A stretch of DNA of 5,787 bases from assembly GCA_009787435.1 (NCBI GenBank), contig WRFW01000116.1, positions 1 through 5,787 of the forward strand, in the 5' to 3' direction. Under the pieces are notes generated by a model. That model was not told the origin of the DNA. It searched no databases and saw only the letters and a list, made by a program, of their open reading frames with translations. This DNA is from Defluviitaleaceae bacterium. GTDB lineage: Bacteria; Bacillota; Clostridia; Lachnospirales; UBA5962. Of the stretch, positions 5,647-5,787 are shown piece after piece. The stretch's first letter is position 1. Each line of letters begins with the position of its first letter. A program made the position numbers and the translations under genes.

Positions 5647-5676
5647 AAGAAGCCTTGGTTTTCCAAGGTTTCTTTT
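5647..5676 (+). terminator. Intrinsic terminator after fliS
   Basis: AAGAAGCCTTGG (5647-5658) pairs with CCAAGGTTTCTT (5663-5674) across a TTTT loop, 12 pairs with one G-U. The 3' arm runs into TTTCTTTT as its U-tract. It lies 42 nt after the fliS stop and follows an A-rich stretch holding two AAAAAAAATT repeats (about 5620-5640). It closes the flagellin-fliS transcript before the promoter at 5717. Confidence 0.85.
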
Positions 5677-5716
5677 GCGGGTATGGGATTAGGATAAAAA
5701 AAAATAAAAAAAGGTG

Positions 5717-5745
5717 TTGACAAAGTGAATTGGTTGTGGTATACT
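5717..5745 (+). promoter_or_regulatory. Strong sigma-A promoter of stable-RNA type
   Basis: TTGACA (5717-5722), 17 nt, TATACT (5740-5745), with TGG just before the -10 (extended -10). A-tracts at about 5695-5712 sit where an UP element would be. The start would fall near 5752. The leader (5752-5779) shows no SD or start codon, which suits an RNA gene more than a protein gene. Confidence 0.8.
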
Positions 5746-5779
5746 ATTATTTGTCGCTGAGGGGTGCGAAGCAAAAATT

Positions 5780-5787
5780 GCCAGCAT
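5780..5787 (+). tRNA. Possible 5' end of a tRNA, cut by the window edge
   Basis: GCCAGCA followed by T fits a 7-nt acceptor strand plus the invariant U8. It begins about 28 nt after the predicted start of a stable-RNA-type promoter. From memory, GCCAGCAT resembles the start of some clostridial tRNA-Thr genes. Eight bases cannot establish identity, and a 16S rRNA leader is the main alternative. Confidence 0.3.

Noticed and set aside
1..5787. CRISPR array, insertion sequence or phage genes
   Set aside because: I saw no regularly spaced repeats, no transposase or integrase motifs, and no terminal inverted repeats beyond the weak 10-bp pair noted above.

Overview
The window looks like a low-GC, flagellated member of the Clostridia, most likely Lachnospirales. 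The reasons are the AT-rich base composition, strong GGAGG-type ribosome binding sites, a B. subtilis-type SigD (sigma-28) promoter pattern, a flagellin followed at once by fliS, and a large DUF6240-like protein upstream of the flagellin, an arrangement I associate with clostridial flagellar loci. I cannot name a genus.

Layout: (1) Bases 1-392 hold the 3' end of guaB (IMP dehydrogenase). It closes at a hairpin terminator (414-453) that can work in both directions. (2) Bases 535-1338 on the minus strand encode a 267-residue protein of unknown function, convergent with guaB. Upstream of it on the same strand is a short, frame-broken ORF (1456-1359) with a perfect SD. A near-ideal sigma-A promoter (1583-1555: TTGACA, 17 nt, TATAAT, extended -10) fires leftward into both. 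(3) Bases 1634-5604 are a motility block on the plus strand. A SigD promoter (1634-1661) precedes the 769-residue DUF6240-like protein (1683-3992). A second SigD promoter (4069-4096), with a GC-rich palindrome filling its spacer, precedes flagellin (4119-5141). The flagellin chaperone gene fliS (5143-5604) follows after a 1-nt gap. A terminator at 5647-5676 ends the unit. (4) At the right edge a strong sigma-A promoter (5717-5745) leads into what may be the first eight bases of a tRNA.

How the genes work together: flagellin is the filament subunit, and FliS is its export chaperone, translated by coupling from the flagellin gene. The DUF6240-like protein is placed in the same late-flagellar SigD regulon by a promoter of nearly identical geometry, so its unknown role is probably in filament or hook assembly, export or motility. 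The minus-strand pair between guaB and the flagellar block uses a housekeeping promoter. It looks like an accessory insertion rather than part of the flagellar programme.

The points most worth a second look are the DUF6240-like protein (helical repeats plus a beta-rich, possibly FliK-like C-terminal domain), the palindrome inside the flagellin promoter, and the short ORF broken at an A7 tract behind a consensus promoter and SD.
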